NCBI RefSeq assembly: GCF_026805325.1
Contig: NZ_JAPRAT010000018.1
Location: forward strand, 1-64,000
Direction of reading: 5' to 3'
Source: Natronobacillus azotifigens
Lineage (GTDB): Bacteria > Bacillota > Bacilli > Bacillales > Amphibacillaceae
DNA: 64,000 bases
The notes under the pieces are model-generated. The model did no database searches. It was not told the DNA's origin and saw only the letters and a program-made list of their open reading frames with translations. The position numbers and the translations under genes were made by a program. Below, piece after piece: positions 54,873 through 63,336 of the stretch. Each line of letters starts with the position of its first letter. Position 1 is the first letter of the stretch.

Positions 54873-56327
54873 ATGCATAAGCAAGTATTTAATCCATTCT
54901 TACCTAGTTACGAATACATTCCCGACGGGGAACCTTATGTATTCGATGATCGATTATATCTATATGGTTCCCATGACCGATTTAACGGGAAACTTTTTTG
55001 TTTGAATGATTATGTCTGCTGGTCAGCACCCGTGGATGACCTAAGTGACTGGAGATATGAAGGGGTTATTTATCGGAAAAAGCAAGATCCGTTAAATAGG
55101 TTAGGTTTCTACCAAATGTTTGCTCCCGATGTTGCGAAAGGTGTGGATGGGCGGTATTACTTGTACTATACACTTGGGTTTCGAAGTATTATTGGTATTG
55201 CAGTAAGTGATACACCAGCGGGAGATTATGAATTCTATGGCTATATAAGTGACAAATTTGGTGATAAATTATGGAACCAAAGCGGAGATCCTTTTTTATT
55301 TGATCCAGGTATCTTTGTTGATGATGATGGAAGTGTTTATTTATATTCTGGATTTGCACCAAAGAAAGGGGTCCCTTCTTTTTTAACAGGATGGAAGAAG
55401 CGAACGTACGAAGGTGGATATGTGATCCCATTAGAACAGGACATGAAAACTGTTAAAGAGGAGCCAAAGTTAATTTTCCCAAAAGTCGGACATGCGCAAG
55501 GAACGGGTTTTGAAGGACACGAATTTTTTGAAGCAAGCTCGATGCGAAAAATAAACGATACCTATTACTTTATCTATTCATCCATCAACGGTCATGAACT
55601 TTGTTATGCTACCAGCAAAAGTCCTATTGGTCCGTTTACATATAGGGGAACGATCATTAGCAATGGGGATCTCTACATCAATGGTCATACGAAAGACAAT
55701 GAAGCTTATAACTATATTGGCAACAATCATGGTAGTCTCGTTGAGGTGAGAGGGAAATGGTATGTTTTCTATCATCGACAAACGAACAGACATCATTATT
55801 CCAGGCAAGCTCTCGCTGAACGTATTGTGGTTAAGGATGATGGCTCCATCCCCCAGGTAGAAATGACGAGTTGTGGACTAAATAATGGTCCATTAGATGG
55901 ATCTGGAACATATGAAGCTCGGATTGCTTGTCATTTGATGTCAGCTAATGGTGCTGGAAGGTATGGCGTTTATTTTGGAAATATTACATTCAAGGATCAC
56001 CCTTACTTCACACAAACAGGGAAAGATAGAGAAGAAAATCCAACCCAATATATTGCGAATATGCAAGACGGGGCGGTTGCCGGGTTTAAATACTTTCAGC
56101 TCAAGAATTTGCAAGAGATCTCGGTCTTTGTTCAAGGCAATGCAAATGGCGTGATGCTTCTATCCACCTCCCTTGATTCAGAAGCTTTTGCCAAAATAAA
56201 GATTCAACCGAGTCGAACGTTCACCAGCTTTGGTACAGAAGTAAAAGGAAAAGACGGAAAGCACGCACTCTACTTCACCTTTAAGGGGACGGGCAAGTTA
56301 GATTTTCAATCGTTCACATTAAAGTGA
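54873..56327 (+). CDS. GH43 family glycosidase (beta-xylosidase/alpha-arabinofuranosidase type) with C-terminal beta domain
   Basis: A 484-aa protein without a signal peptide. The N-terminal five-bladed beta-propeller (about 1-325) has the general-base Asp in YIPDGEPYVFDDRLYLYGSHD, the pKa-modulating Asp in FLFDPGIFVDDDGSVYLYSG and the acid Glu in HEFFEASSMRKIND. The C-terminal jelly-roll domain of about 150 residues (GTYEARIACHLMSANGAGRYGVYF) looks like a CBM6-like or accessory beta-sandwich. GH43 enzymes remove xylose or arabinose from hemicellulose fragments. It follows glf by 41 bp, probably the same operon. Substrate specificity is unresolved. Confidence 0.88.
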   Translation: MHKQVFNPFLPSYEYIPDGEPYVFDDRLYLYGSHDRFNGKLFCLNDYVCWSAPVDDLSDWRYEGVIYRKKQDPLNRLGFYQMFAPDVAKGVDGRYYLYYTLGFRSIIGIAVSDTPAGDYEFYGYISDKFGDKLWNQSGDPFLFDPGIFVDDDGSVYLYSGFAPKKGVPSFLTGWKKRTYEGGYVIPLEQDMKTVKEEPKLIFPKVGHAQGTGFEGHEFFEASSMRKINDTYYFIYSSINGHELCYATSKSPIGPFTYRGTIISNGDLYINGHTKDNEAYNYIGNNHGSLVEVRGKWYVFYHRQTNRHHYSRQALAERIVVKDDGSIPQVEMTSCGLNNGPLDGSGTYEARIACHLMSANGAGRYGVYFGNITFKDHPYFTQTGKDREENPTQYIANMQDGAVAGFKYFQLKNLQEISVFVQGNANGVMLLSTSLDSEAFAKIKIQPSRTFTSFGTEVKGKDGKHALYFTFKGTGKLDFQSFTLK

Positions 56328-56354
56328 GGAGGGGAAACCAATTCCCCTCCTTTT
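56328..56354 (+). terminator. Terminator of glf-GH43
   Basis: GGAGGGGAA and TTCCCCTCC arms around ACCAA are followed by TTTT, overlapping the region right after the GH43 stop. Confidence 0.88.
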
Positions 56355-56356
56355 CA

Positions 56357-56400
56357 TTCGACATATTTCATCAAAAACCGGGCGGTGCCAGGCACCTAAT
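56357..56400 (+). repeat. REP-like palindromic element, family G copy 3
   Basis: TTCGACA, a short linker, CAAAAACCGGGCGGTGCCAG and GCACC, then TAATTA. It has the same arrangement as 40072-40110. It lies between the GH43 terminator and the convergent FAD oxidoreductase stop. Confidence 0.78.
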
Positions 56401-56413
56401 TACTCGTTGGTGA

Positions 56414-57580
56414 TTAAAGACCCAATATTTTATCTCTTATTTTTTTGGCTAGCATTCCGCTGTAGACTAGTCCGTTATCTCCATAGGCAAACAAGAAATA
56501 GCAGTTAGGAAATTCCTCGTATTCACCAATCATCGGTAAGCCATCGTGCGTCCCTCCATAAAATGCCCCGAGATAATATTCCGGTTGAACATCTATTGTC
56601 GGGAAAAGCTTGTTGAATTCCTCAATCAACTGATTTTTTTTATGAATGATTTTTGCGTCACGCTTTTCAGGATTCGTGGTGGTTTCATCTAGCCCTCCGA
56701 TAATGATTCGGTTATCTTTCGTTGTTCGCATATAAATATATGGTCTTGCAGTCTCCCAAATTAATGTGCGTTTGTACCAATCATCAAAATGTTCTACGGG
56801 GTTGGTCACAACTGCATACGAACTGGAAAGCACAGCGTTTCTTTCTTGTTTTATTTCTAAACCTTCGTATCCACAAGCAAAAATGACATGTTGCGCTTCA
56901 ATAGAATAACCATTTTCCGTATAGAAAGTTGCTTTCTCTTTTTCTAACTTTTTTCCATTGATTCTCGTTTGCTCGTAAACACGAACCCCTTTTTTATAAG
57001 CCTCCTGCAATAATCCATGATTGTATTTAATCGGGTTTAGCTCAGCGTCATCATAGGTGTACAAAGCTAAATCTGTTTTAAATGGATACCTTTCACTGAT
57101 TTGTTTTTTATTTAGCAGATCTGCTTTAAATCCATGCTTTTTTAAATAAAAATATTCCTTTTTCAACTTTTCCACACCAGCTTTGTCACTGGCATAATAA
57201 AGCGTATCTCTACGGGTAAACTCCGAATCGATCTCCATCTCAATCGACGCTTTTTCGATATCATTCATTGTCTCTTCACATAACTTTGTATGTACTATTG
57301 CTTCTTCTTCTCCAAAGCTATTTACTAGTTCAAACAGCATTTTATCCCCTAAATATTGAATAAGTGCCGTATTAGAGCTCGTGCTACCAGATCCTACTGC
57401 CTGCTTGTCAACAACGACAACACTAAGGTCCGTATCACTTAATAAGTGCGCGCATTGAGCGCCAGAACTCCCACCACCAACTACCAACACATCACATTTT
57501 ATATTTTCCTCCAATGCAGGATAAGTAGGTTTGTTAGGAAATGTGGTAGGCCAATATAAATTTCCGCTTTGTACATCCAT
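56414..57580 (-). CDS. FAD-dependent oxidoreductase (DAO/glycine oxidase-like)
   Basis: A 388-aa flavoprotein of the D-amino-acid-oxidase/DadA superfamily. The Rossmann FAD motif is [20 protein letters not shown] (about 29-48), with the second FAD strand VVVVDKQAVGSGSTSSNTALIQY. A C-terminal FAD-closing segment GGTHDGLPMIGEYEEFPNCYFLFAYGDNGLVYSGMLA completes the fold. The substrate (an amine or amino acid) is unknown. GAGGAG lies 9 nt before the ATG. Convergent with GH43 and flanked on both sides by REP-like elements. Confidence 0.85.
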   Translation of the reverse strand: MDVQSGNLYWPTTFPNKPTYPALEENIKCDVLVVGGGSSGAQCAHLLSDTDLSVVVVDKQAVGSGSTSSNTALIQYLGDKMLFELVNSFGEEEAIVHTKLCEETMNDIEKASIEMEIDSEFTRRDTLYYASDKAGVEKLKKEYFYLKKHGFKADLLNKKQISERYPFKTDLALYTYDDAELNPIKYNHGLLQEAYKKGVRVYEQTRINGKKLEKEKATFYTENGYSIEAQHVIFACGYEGLEIKQERNAVLSSSYAVVTNPVEHFDDWYKRTLIWETARPYIYMRTTKDNRIIIGGLDETTTNPEKRDAKIIHKKNQLIEEFNKLFPTIDVQPEYYLGAFYGGTHDGLPMIGEYEEFPNCYFLFAYGDNGLVYSGMLAKKIRDKILGL

Positions 57581-57653
57581 TTCTCCAACTCCTCATATTT
57601 AATCATGTTATAGTATGAACCATTAATGATTACTTATTAGTTGGATAAGAAAA

Positions 57654-57698
57654 AACTGTCACCACTCGTTTTTTGTCGAAAAGCGAGTGGTGACAGTT
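57654..57698. repeat. REP-like palindromic element, family G copy 4 (full inverted pair)
   Basis: AACTGTCACCACTCG pairs perfectly over 15 bp with CGAGTGGTGACAGTT around TTTTTTGTCGAAAAG. Relative to copy 2 the stem shows compensatory changes (GCCCG to ACTCG with CGGGC to CGAGT). It lies just past the GH115 stop on the minus strand, where it may also terminate transcription. Confidence 0.85.
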
Positions 57699-57759
57699 AA
57701 TTACATCATCTACACAAAGAAGACAACTGAAAAGCTTAAACGGCCTGGTTTCTTCCTAG

Positions 57760-60675
57760 CTATTTCATACGATAAAAACACTCCGTTGGGCCGAGGTAGC
57801 TGTTGGCTGGTTTATGACCTTTACGGTAGATCACCAGTTTTTCCAGAACGAACCCTGGGCTCATTGCATAAATTCGCAATGTATTTAACCCTTTGTCACA
57901 CGAAATCATGGTGTAACATTTACGAATATTATTCAGTACACCAGCTTCCCAATTGTGATCATCAACACGATAGCCATCAGGAAGAAGATCAACTTGATTG
58001 ACATCACCTTCATTGATTTGAACACCACAACTTATCGTCCCATCGCGCGTGACAGGGTTTGATGGTTGCATATACAACTCGACCTCATAAATCCCATCCT
58101 CTTTAACCGCGAAATGATAGTCGAGGTAAGGGGCGTCTTTTCCGATCGTGAAATAGGCTGTTGTTGGAAAAGCTTTTACAGCGGACAACGTTTTTCCATA
58201 ACCTTTAATCACTTCAAATCGATTCAGTGTTCCCTCTTCATTCGTCTTCCCTTTATTAACGGCAAAATGCTCCGCTTCAATCGAAACATATCCATTTGTT
58301 TCCACGAAAGTCATCTCAGGATACACAGTAAAATCCAACTGTGCTACCTTGACAATAATCGTACAACTCCCAACTGGCATTTCAACGACTATTTCGCCTT
58401 CTGTTTCACCATTGAGCACACTGCGATCAATATGAACGTCAATGACATCACTTGTTTTTTCTTGACCATCTAAACGCCCCTGCATTTTTGAACACGTCAA
58501 CCATGGCTTCTCGCATGTCACCTGATAATCTGCAACTTTATCACTAACACTAGCAATCGTGAATGAAGCTGTTTCAACATCGGGATGTAAAAAATCATTC
58601 AAATATAATGTATTTTTATGCCATGGGCTACCTTCACTATGTTGACCTGTCCCGTCAATCGTAACAACTAACCTCGGCTTATTCGCTGGTAGGACATTCA
58701 TTACAATCGGATTTTGGCATTCGTCCTCATTCCAGTGAACAAAACCAATATGCTCGGAAAGTCCCATACCGTACCACTTGCCTTCAGCGATTGCATGATA
58801 CTGTTCAACAAGCTCTCGATCCCGTTTTAGACAAGCTGCAACCTGATCAGCATAATTATTTGCCTCCATCTTACCTAACTTTGCATCATAATGATTTTTA
58901 CCATTCAAGAGCCACATCTTTTGTAGATTAAGATTAGCTACAGTTGGATAGTATACGAGCGAGAAATAGGCAGGTAAATACACTTCATCAACTGATTGAT
59001 AGAGTTTCTTCGCTTTATCCAAAAGCTCATCAATCTGCTGTAACAGATCATCCGTTTCGTTGTAATTGACCGGATGATAGACATCAACATTCATATGCTC
59101 TGGTCTTCGGTTATGGGCAATTTTTGTATAACCAGTCAAAAGTTCAAAGACGTCTTCCATCTCATCCGGTTGAAAAACACCCGCAAACTGTTGTTCAATC
59201 CATTGCTTTGTATAAAGATCCGTCTTATTCAAAGCATGAGTTCCCCATTTATCAAAATCATAAGCCAAATCAAGGAAATAGGATAACGGAAACTCCTGTG
59301 TACAAATGTCGCCAACATTAACGATCCACAAATCACGAACACCAAAATCATACGCCATTGTCATCTGTTCCCATATCTTAGGCAGGTAGGAACTGTTGAC
59401 CCATTCATACGAAATCGGTCCGCCATGATAATCAAAATGATAATACATTCCATAACCACCTTTATGGCTACGCATCGCTTCTGTCGGCAAGGTTCGAAGG
59501 TTACCATGATTATCATCACAGAGCATTAAAATTACATCCTCTAGCACCTCCGAACCCATTAATCCAGGTGTATCTTGATCTCCATAAAAGAAAGGTTCTA
59601 CTTCTTTATACAAAGCTAGCATTCTTGGAACTTCTGACAAGTCAGGGTTAACATGCTCTTTAATCAACTGATTTTGCGTCTGGATCACATCTTTAAGCAA
59701 ACCGATATTGTCCGCTAACGTTGCTTCCTTGCCCATAATTGATGTATCTTGTTCACCACGCATCCCTACAGTAATGACATTCTCAAATGTACCACTTCGC
59801 TTCAGCCCATCTTCCCAAAACTTAGTGATGCCTTCTCTGTTCGTAATGAAATTCCAGGCATCACCATAAACTGAATGCTCCCCACGCAAATATTTATACT
59901 CTTCACCATAGCGTAAACAAGGCTCATGGTGAGAGGCTCCCATTACAACGCCATATTCATCAGCCAGTTCTGCATTCGCTAACCCTGGCCCTTCATCACT
60001 GAAACGAGCGGACCACATCGCAGGCCAAAGGTAATTCCCTTTTAATCTTAATAATAATTCAAAAACGTGATCGTACATTTCGGCATTAAAACCACCGAAA
60101 TTCTCCGTTGCCCAATTTCCAAAGGCTGGCCATTCATCATTGATAAAAAAACCTCGATAACGAACAGAGGGCTCTTTCGAGATATATTTCAAATTACCAT
60201 ATAAAGAAAATGAGTTTTTACGTTTTGGTTTCACATCATTCCAATTGACTAACGGAGAAACACCGAGTCTTTCAGATAAATGAAAAAGCCCGTAGATTGT
60301 CCCACGCTTATCACTCCCTGCAATAACGAGCGCTTTTTCAACGCCTTCAAATGGCTGTTCAATTACCTGGAACAGATAAACTTCTCTTTTACCTCTTATT
60401 TCGGACAGGTTGATCAGCTTGTTCGCTTCCAATTCTTCAAGCATTGGACTTTGATCAACCGTCCCATACAAAATCGCATGAGCACTCAGCTCACTTTTAT
60501 TTGTGGTTACTTTTGGTAAACAACCAAGAACACGTTCTACGTCATGCCTTACCTTTTGAACGATTTTATTTACGCCACTATAGGCCTCATTCTCCTGATA
60601 AATCAACGCACGGGGAGGTTCGTCATCCCTCGTTATTATGGTCTTTAACATGGTCTGATTAATGACAAAATCCAT
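57760..60675 (-). CDS. Alpha-glucuronidase, GH115
   Basis: About 971 aa with no signal peptide. The GH115 pattern is clear: an N-terminal domain (HAILYGTVDQSPML...), then the barrel opening SVRYRGFFINDEWPAFGNWATENFGGFNAEMYDHVFELLLRLKGNYLWPAMWS. This is followed by GVVMGASHHEPCLR, ITVGMRGEQDTSI and LCDDNHGN, then helical and C-terminal beta domains (VSIEAEHFAVNKG). GH115 enzymes release (4-O-methyl-)glucuronic acid from internal xylose units of glucuronoxylan, so xylan fragments are probably imported. The ATG at 60675, 8 nt after GAAAGGA, is preferred to the frame start at 60696. An upstream cre-like site suggests catabolite control. Confidence 0.93.
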   Translation of the reverse strand: MDFVINQTMLKTIITRDDEPPRALIYQENEAYSGVNKIVQKVRHDVERVLGCLPKVTTNKSELSAHAILYGTVDQSPMLEELEANKLINLSEIRGKREVYLFQVIEQPFEGVEKALVIAGSDKRGTIYGLFHLSERLGVSPLVNWNDVKPKRKNSFSLYGNLKYISKEPSVRYRGFFINDEWPAFGNWATENFGGFNAEMYDHVFELLLRLKGNYLWPAMWSARFSDEGPGLANAELADEYGVVMGASHHEPCLRYGEEYKYLRGEHSVYGDAWNFITNREGITKFWEDGLKRSGTFENVITVGMRGEQDTSIMGKEATLADNIGLLKDVIQTQNQLIKEHVNPDLSEVPRMLALYKEVEPFFYGDQDTPGLMGSEVLEDVILMLCDDNHGNLRTLPTEAMRSHKGGYGMYYHFDYHGGPISYEWVNSSYLPKIWEQMTMAYDFGVRDLWIVNVGDICTQEFPLSYFLDLAYDFDKWGTHALNKTDLYTKQWIEQQFAGVFQPDEMEDVFELLTGYTKIAHNRRPEHMNVDVYHPVNYNETDDLLQQIDELLDKAKKLYQSVDEVYLPAYFSLVYYPTVANLNLQKMWLLNGKNHYDAKLGKMEANNYADQVAACLKRDRELVEQYHAIAEGKWYGMGLSEHIGFVHWNEDECQNPIVMNVLPANKPRLVVTIDGTGQHSEGSPWHKNTLYLNDFLHPDVETASFTIASVSDKVADYQVTCEKPWLTCSKMQGRLDGQEKTSDVIDVHIDRSVLNGETEGEIVVEMPVGSCTIIVKVAQLDFTVYPEMTFVETNGYVSIEAEHFAVNKGKTNEEGTLNRFEVIKGYGKTLSAVKAFPTTAYFTIGKDAPYLDYHFAVKEDGIYEVELYMQPSNPVTRDGTISCGVQINEGDVNQVDLLPDGYRVDDHNWEAGVLNNIRKCYTMISCDKGLNTLRIYAMSPGFVLEKLVIYRKGHKPANSYLGPTECFYRMK

Positions 60676-61072
60676 ACTAACTGTCCTTTCTACCATTGTT
60701 TTTTAAAAAGGTTTTGTTTACTCCGTTATTCTTATTTTTTTAAAAAGATAGCATGATACCAGCGATCATTATTAGCTCAGAAAATAGAGTGAAAGCCAAT
60801 GAAACTTTTATTCTCTCTTTGATCTTTAGTAAGCTTAAACTGAACGTAATATACCAAAATACATGATAACGATTACATTATTTTGTTTAGATTAGACTGT
60901 TACACGACTCGGCATCTATATTACACGAACGGACAAAGAAAATTTCGTTAGCAAATCCACGCTTCATCTTAGCAAAAAGCAAGTTTTCTTTGCGTAAACA
61001 TTTTTACAACCCTGTTTTAAATATGCATCTTACCACCTATTTCCCAGCGATAACGATTTGCTGACAACTACG
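60676..61072 (-). promoter_or_regulatory. GH115 upstream region with cre-like site and direct repeat
   Basis: A 397-bp non-coding stretch. TGATAACGATTACA (60864-60877) matches the cre consensus at 13 of 14 positions. TTACACGA occurs twice (60900-60907 and 60921-60928), 21 bp or two helical turns apart, as for a regulator dimer or AraC-type site. No terminator is obvious for the ABC operon that ends at 61073. Confidence 0.6.
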
Positions 61073-61717
61073 TTAGAGGACTTGTAGATTCCCGTTGTCC
61101 ATCTCACAAACTGTATCACATAAGGCTTCAATGTCTTCTGCATAATGCGAAGAGAGAATAATGGTAATTCCTTGTTCATTTAAACGCTTCAATAACGCAC
61201 GAATCTCAACAACTCCATATTTATCTAAACCATTCATAGGCTCATCCAAAATAAGAAGCTCTGGCTTTTCCATAATCGCCTGGGCTATCGCTAAGCGGTG
61301 ACGCATTCCTAAAGAATATTTACCCACATGCTTTCTATTATTCGGATCAAGTCCAACTTCCTTGATCGCCTCTATTATCTCTTTATCTGTGATTGATCGT
61401 TTTATCGATGCCAATAGCTTTAAATTCTTAAAACCATTCATACTATCAATAAACCCAGGCTCTTCAATGATAATACCAATATCCTGTGCAGCGGCTAACT
61501 TAACTGGTTTACTATTAATCAAAATAGTTCCCGAATCTAGCTTCATAAAACCACAGATAGCCTTAAACAACACGGTTTTACCTGATCCGTTCCGACCAAT
61601 GATGCCATGTATCTTTCCTTTTTCAAATCGAACGTTCACTTGATTTAGCGCTGTGACCTCTTTAAATTTTTTCACCGCTTGTTCTACTTCAATTAAATAG
61701 CAGACCAAATTAACCAC
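61073..61717 (-). CDS. ABC transporter ATP-binding protein
   Basis: A 214-aa single-domain ABC ATPase. Walker A is GRNGSGKTVLFKAI, Q-loop region IIIEEPGFI, signature YSLGMRHRLAIAQAI, Walker B LLILDEPMNGLD and H-loop SSHYAED. The variant signature (SLGM) is typical of ABC-2 exporters. The start is uncertain: the GTG at 61717 overlaps the permease end by 8 bp but is close to AGGGGA, and a TTG at 61708 has better spacing. It works with the two permeases upstream. Confidence 0.9.
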   Translation of the reverse strand: MVNLVCYLIEVEQAVKKFKEVTALNQVNVRFEKGKIHGIIGRNGSGKTVLFKAICGFMKLDSGTILINSKPVKLAAAQDIGIIIEEPGFIDSMNGFKNLKLLASIKRSITDKEIIEAIKEVGLDPNNRKHVGKYSLGMRHRLAIAQAIMEKPELLILDEPMNGLDKYGVVEIRALLKRLNEQGITIILSSHYAEDIEALCDTVCEMDNGNLQVL

Positions 61718-62570
61718 TCCCCTTTAAATCCATATCTTTACGAATAAAAACTTTGTAGGCCGCACCACTCATTACCAAAATAGCAATAAGCAATGTAATC
61801 AATGCATAACTTGGAGCAGGTAACTGTCCATCATCCCAATTAAAGGTCGATATGCTCATCCAACTTATCGGTGAGAGATAATAGATTAAATAGCCGATAC
61901 TAAAGAAACCTAAATAATTCGAAAACAAAGAAACTGCAACAAGTATGCCCGCAACAACGATACCCGCGGTCTTAGCTAAGACTGTATTAAAACACAAGAT
62001 GACAACCCCGATAAATAGGGTAACAAGAAAAAAATAAAATACACTGATTGTTGTAGCAGCTATCGGTGTTAACTGTGTAAGTAAATTAGGATTGAAAAAA
62101 ATCGTCACCGTTTCAGGAGCTAACGTAACATCATGGGCCAATGATTCAATCACAATCCCCCATTCTAACGAAAATTGAACAGATGGTAAGAGAACAACCA
62201 CAGAAGTTACAAAAGTAAAAAGAGTAAAAATAATAGATGCCCATACAAGATAAACAAGTTGACTAATCATCCAATTTTTTCGCCCTGTACGTATGATCAC
62301 AAAAGGAGCATGATGATCTTTAAAAGGAGCATCACAAAATAACAGAATTACTAAAAAAGCAAACACCTGTAAAACAGGTGGTGTAAATAGATGTGGAAAG
62401 ATCCAAGGCGTTAAGTTGTGACCTACTTCTCGAGAAAAGCGAGAAAGTTCATAAGAATGATAGAACAAAAAGGCAAACGTAACAATGAAAATTGTATAAA
62501 TCCTCGGATTAACGAACCACTTTTTCAAATTTATTTGGGAGCAAAGTAAAACAGATTTTACATCATCCAT
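61710..62570 (-). CDS. ABC-2 type permease subunit (second)
   Basis: About 286 aa with six to seven hydrophobic segments and a cytoplasmic N-terminus MDDVKSVLLCSQINLKKWFVNPRIYT. The gap between helices 3 and 4 holds an extracellular loop of about 50 residues. The ATG at 62570 lies 7 nt after AAGGAGG; a TTG 6 bases upstream is not needed. It overlaps both neighbours. There is no signature for a specific substrate; ABC-2-like by architecture and operon. Confidence 0.75.
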   Translation of the reverse strand: MDDVKSVLLCSQINLKKWFVNPRIYTIFIVTFAFLFYHSYELSRFSREVGHNLTPWIFPHLFTPPVLQVFAFLVILLFCDAPFKDHHAPFVIIRTGRKNWMISQLVYLVWASIIFTLFTFVTSVVVLLPSVQFSLEWGIVIESLAHDVTLAPETVTIFFNPNLLTQLTPIAATTISVFYFFLVTLFIGVVILCFNTVLAKTAGIVVAGILVAVSLFSNYLGFFSIGYLIYYLSPISWMSISTFNWDDGQLPAPSYALITLLIAILVMSGAAYKVFIRKDMDLKGSG

Positions 62571-63336
62571 ATGCAACCCTCCTTTTTATATTTATATAGG
62601 ACAAATAAGCTAAAGGGAGTGAAATGATCAAAACCGTCATCAGTTTCAAAAGAAATGAAGACCATACTGTTCCAGCATCATAGACCGACTCAAAAATGTA
62701 CATCGCTTTAAATTGAATCGGGATGTTTAGACTTGATGTTAAACGATGCATCAAGTAATAACATACGACTGGTGCAGCGAGGGTAACATACCTATTGGGC
62801 ATCATTGTTGATACCCAAAAAGCAATCATAGCAAACAATACCGAACTAAGAGATATATGAGCAATGTAAAAGATAAGATACCGGATCACTTGTCCATTAA
62901 CTAGGTATATACTATAGGCTTCTGTTCCTATTCCATGTTGATGGACAGGTAACCAAATCGACAAAATTAACACAGCGAACGCCAGACCAATAGCGGTTGT
63001 CAAAAAGGCTGAAATTAAGCTTAAAGATAATTTACCTAAAGCATATGATTTAACACCTGATCGAATGATCCAAGGTAATATTGCTTTTTGTTGATACTCC
63101 ATTCCAAACGATAACGTGAAGGGTATCAATGGCACGAGAGCCAGTACTAACATTAAGTTTCCCGACGATCCACCTAAGCTCGCTTCTAATAATTCAATAG
63201 CTCCTTGATCTGGATGAATTAACGGTATACTGGTGAAGATAACGATTAAGCAAACAAGAATACAACACGCAAAAAATCGGACAGAAAAAAGAGCACGCGA
63301 TACATTTCCAAGCTGTAAATTAAGGAATTTTTTCAA
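62563..63336 (-). CDS. ABC-2 type permease subunit (first)
   Basis: A 257-aa polytopic protein with about six helices. It starts MKKFLNLQLGNVSRALFSVRFFACC with a TTG whose last bases form the upstream gene's TGA stop (TTGA overlap). FTLSFGMEYQQKAILPWIIRSGVKSYALGKL is the cytoplasmic coupling-type region. Together with the second permease and the ATPase it makes a three-part exporter. Function is not predictable; peptide or bacteriocin export or immunity is one option for this architecture. Confidence 0.75.
   Translation of the reverse strand: MKKFLNLQLGNVSRALFSVRFFACCILVCLIVIFTSIPLIHPDQGAIELLEASLGGSSGNLMLVLALVPLIPFTLSFGMEYQQKAILPWIIRSGVKSYALGKLSLSLISAFLTTAIGLAFAVLILSIWLPVHQHGIGTEAYSIYLVNGQVIRYLIFYIAHISLSSVLFAMIAFWVSTMMPNRYVTLAAPVVCYYLMHRLTSSLNIPIQFKAMYIFESVYDAGTVWSSFLLKLMTVLIISLPLAYLSYINIKRRVAYG

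Noticed and set aside
57687-58001. 104-codon plus-strand frame
   Set aside because: Begins at the G-family hairpin and is antisense to the GH115 C-terminus.
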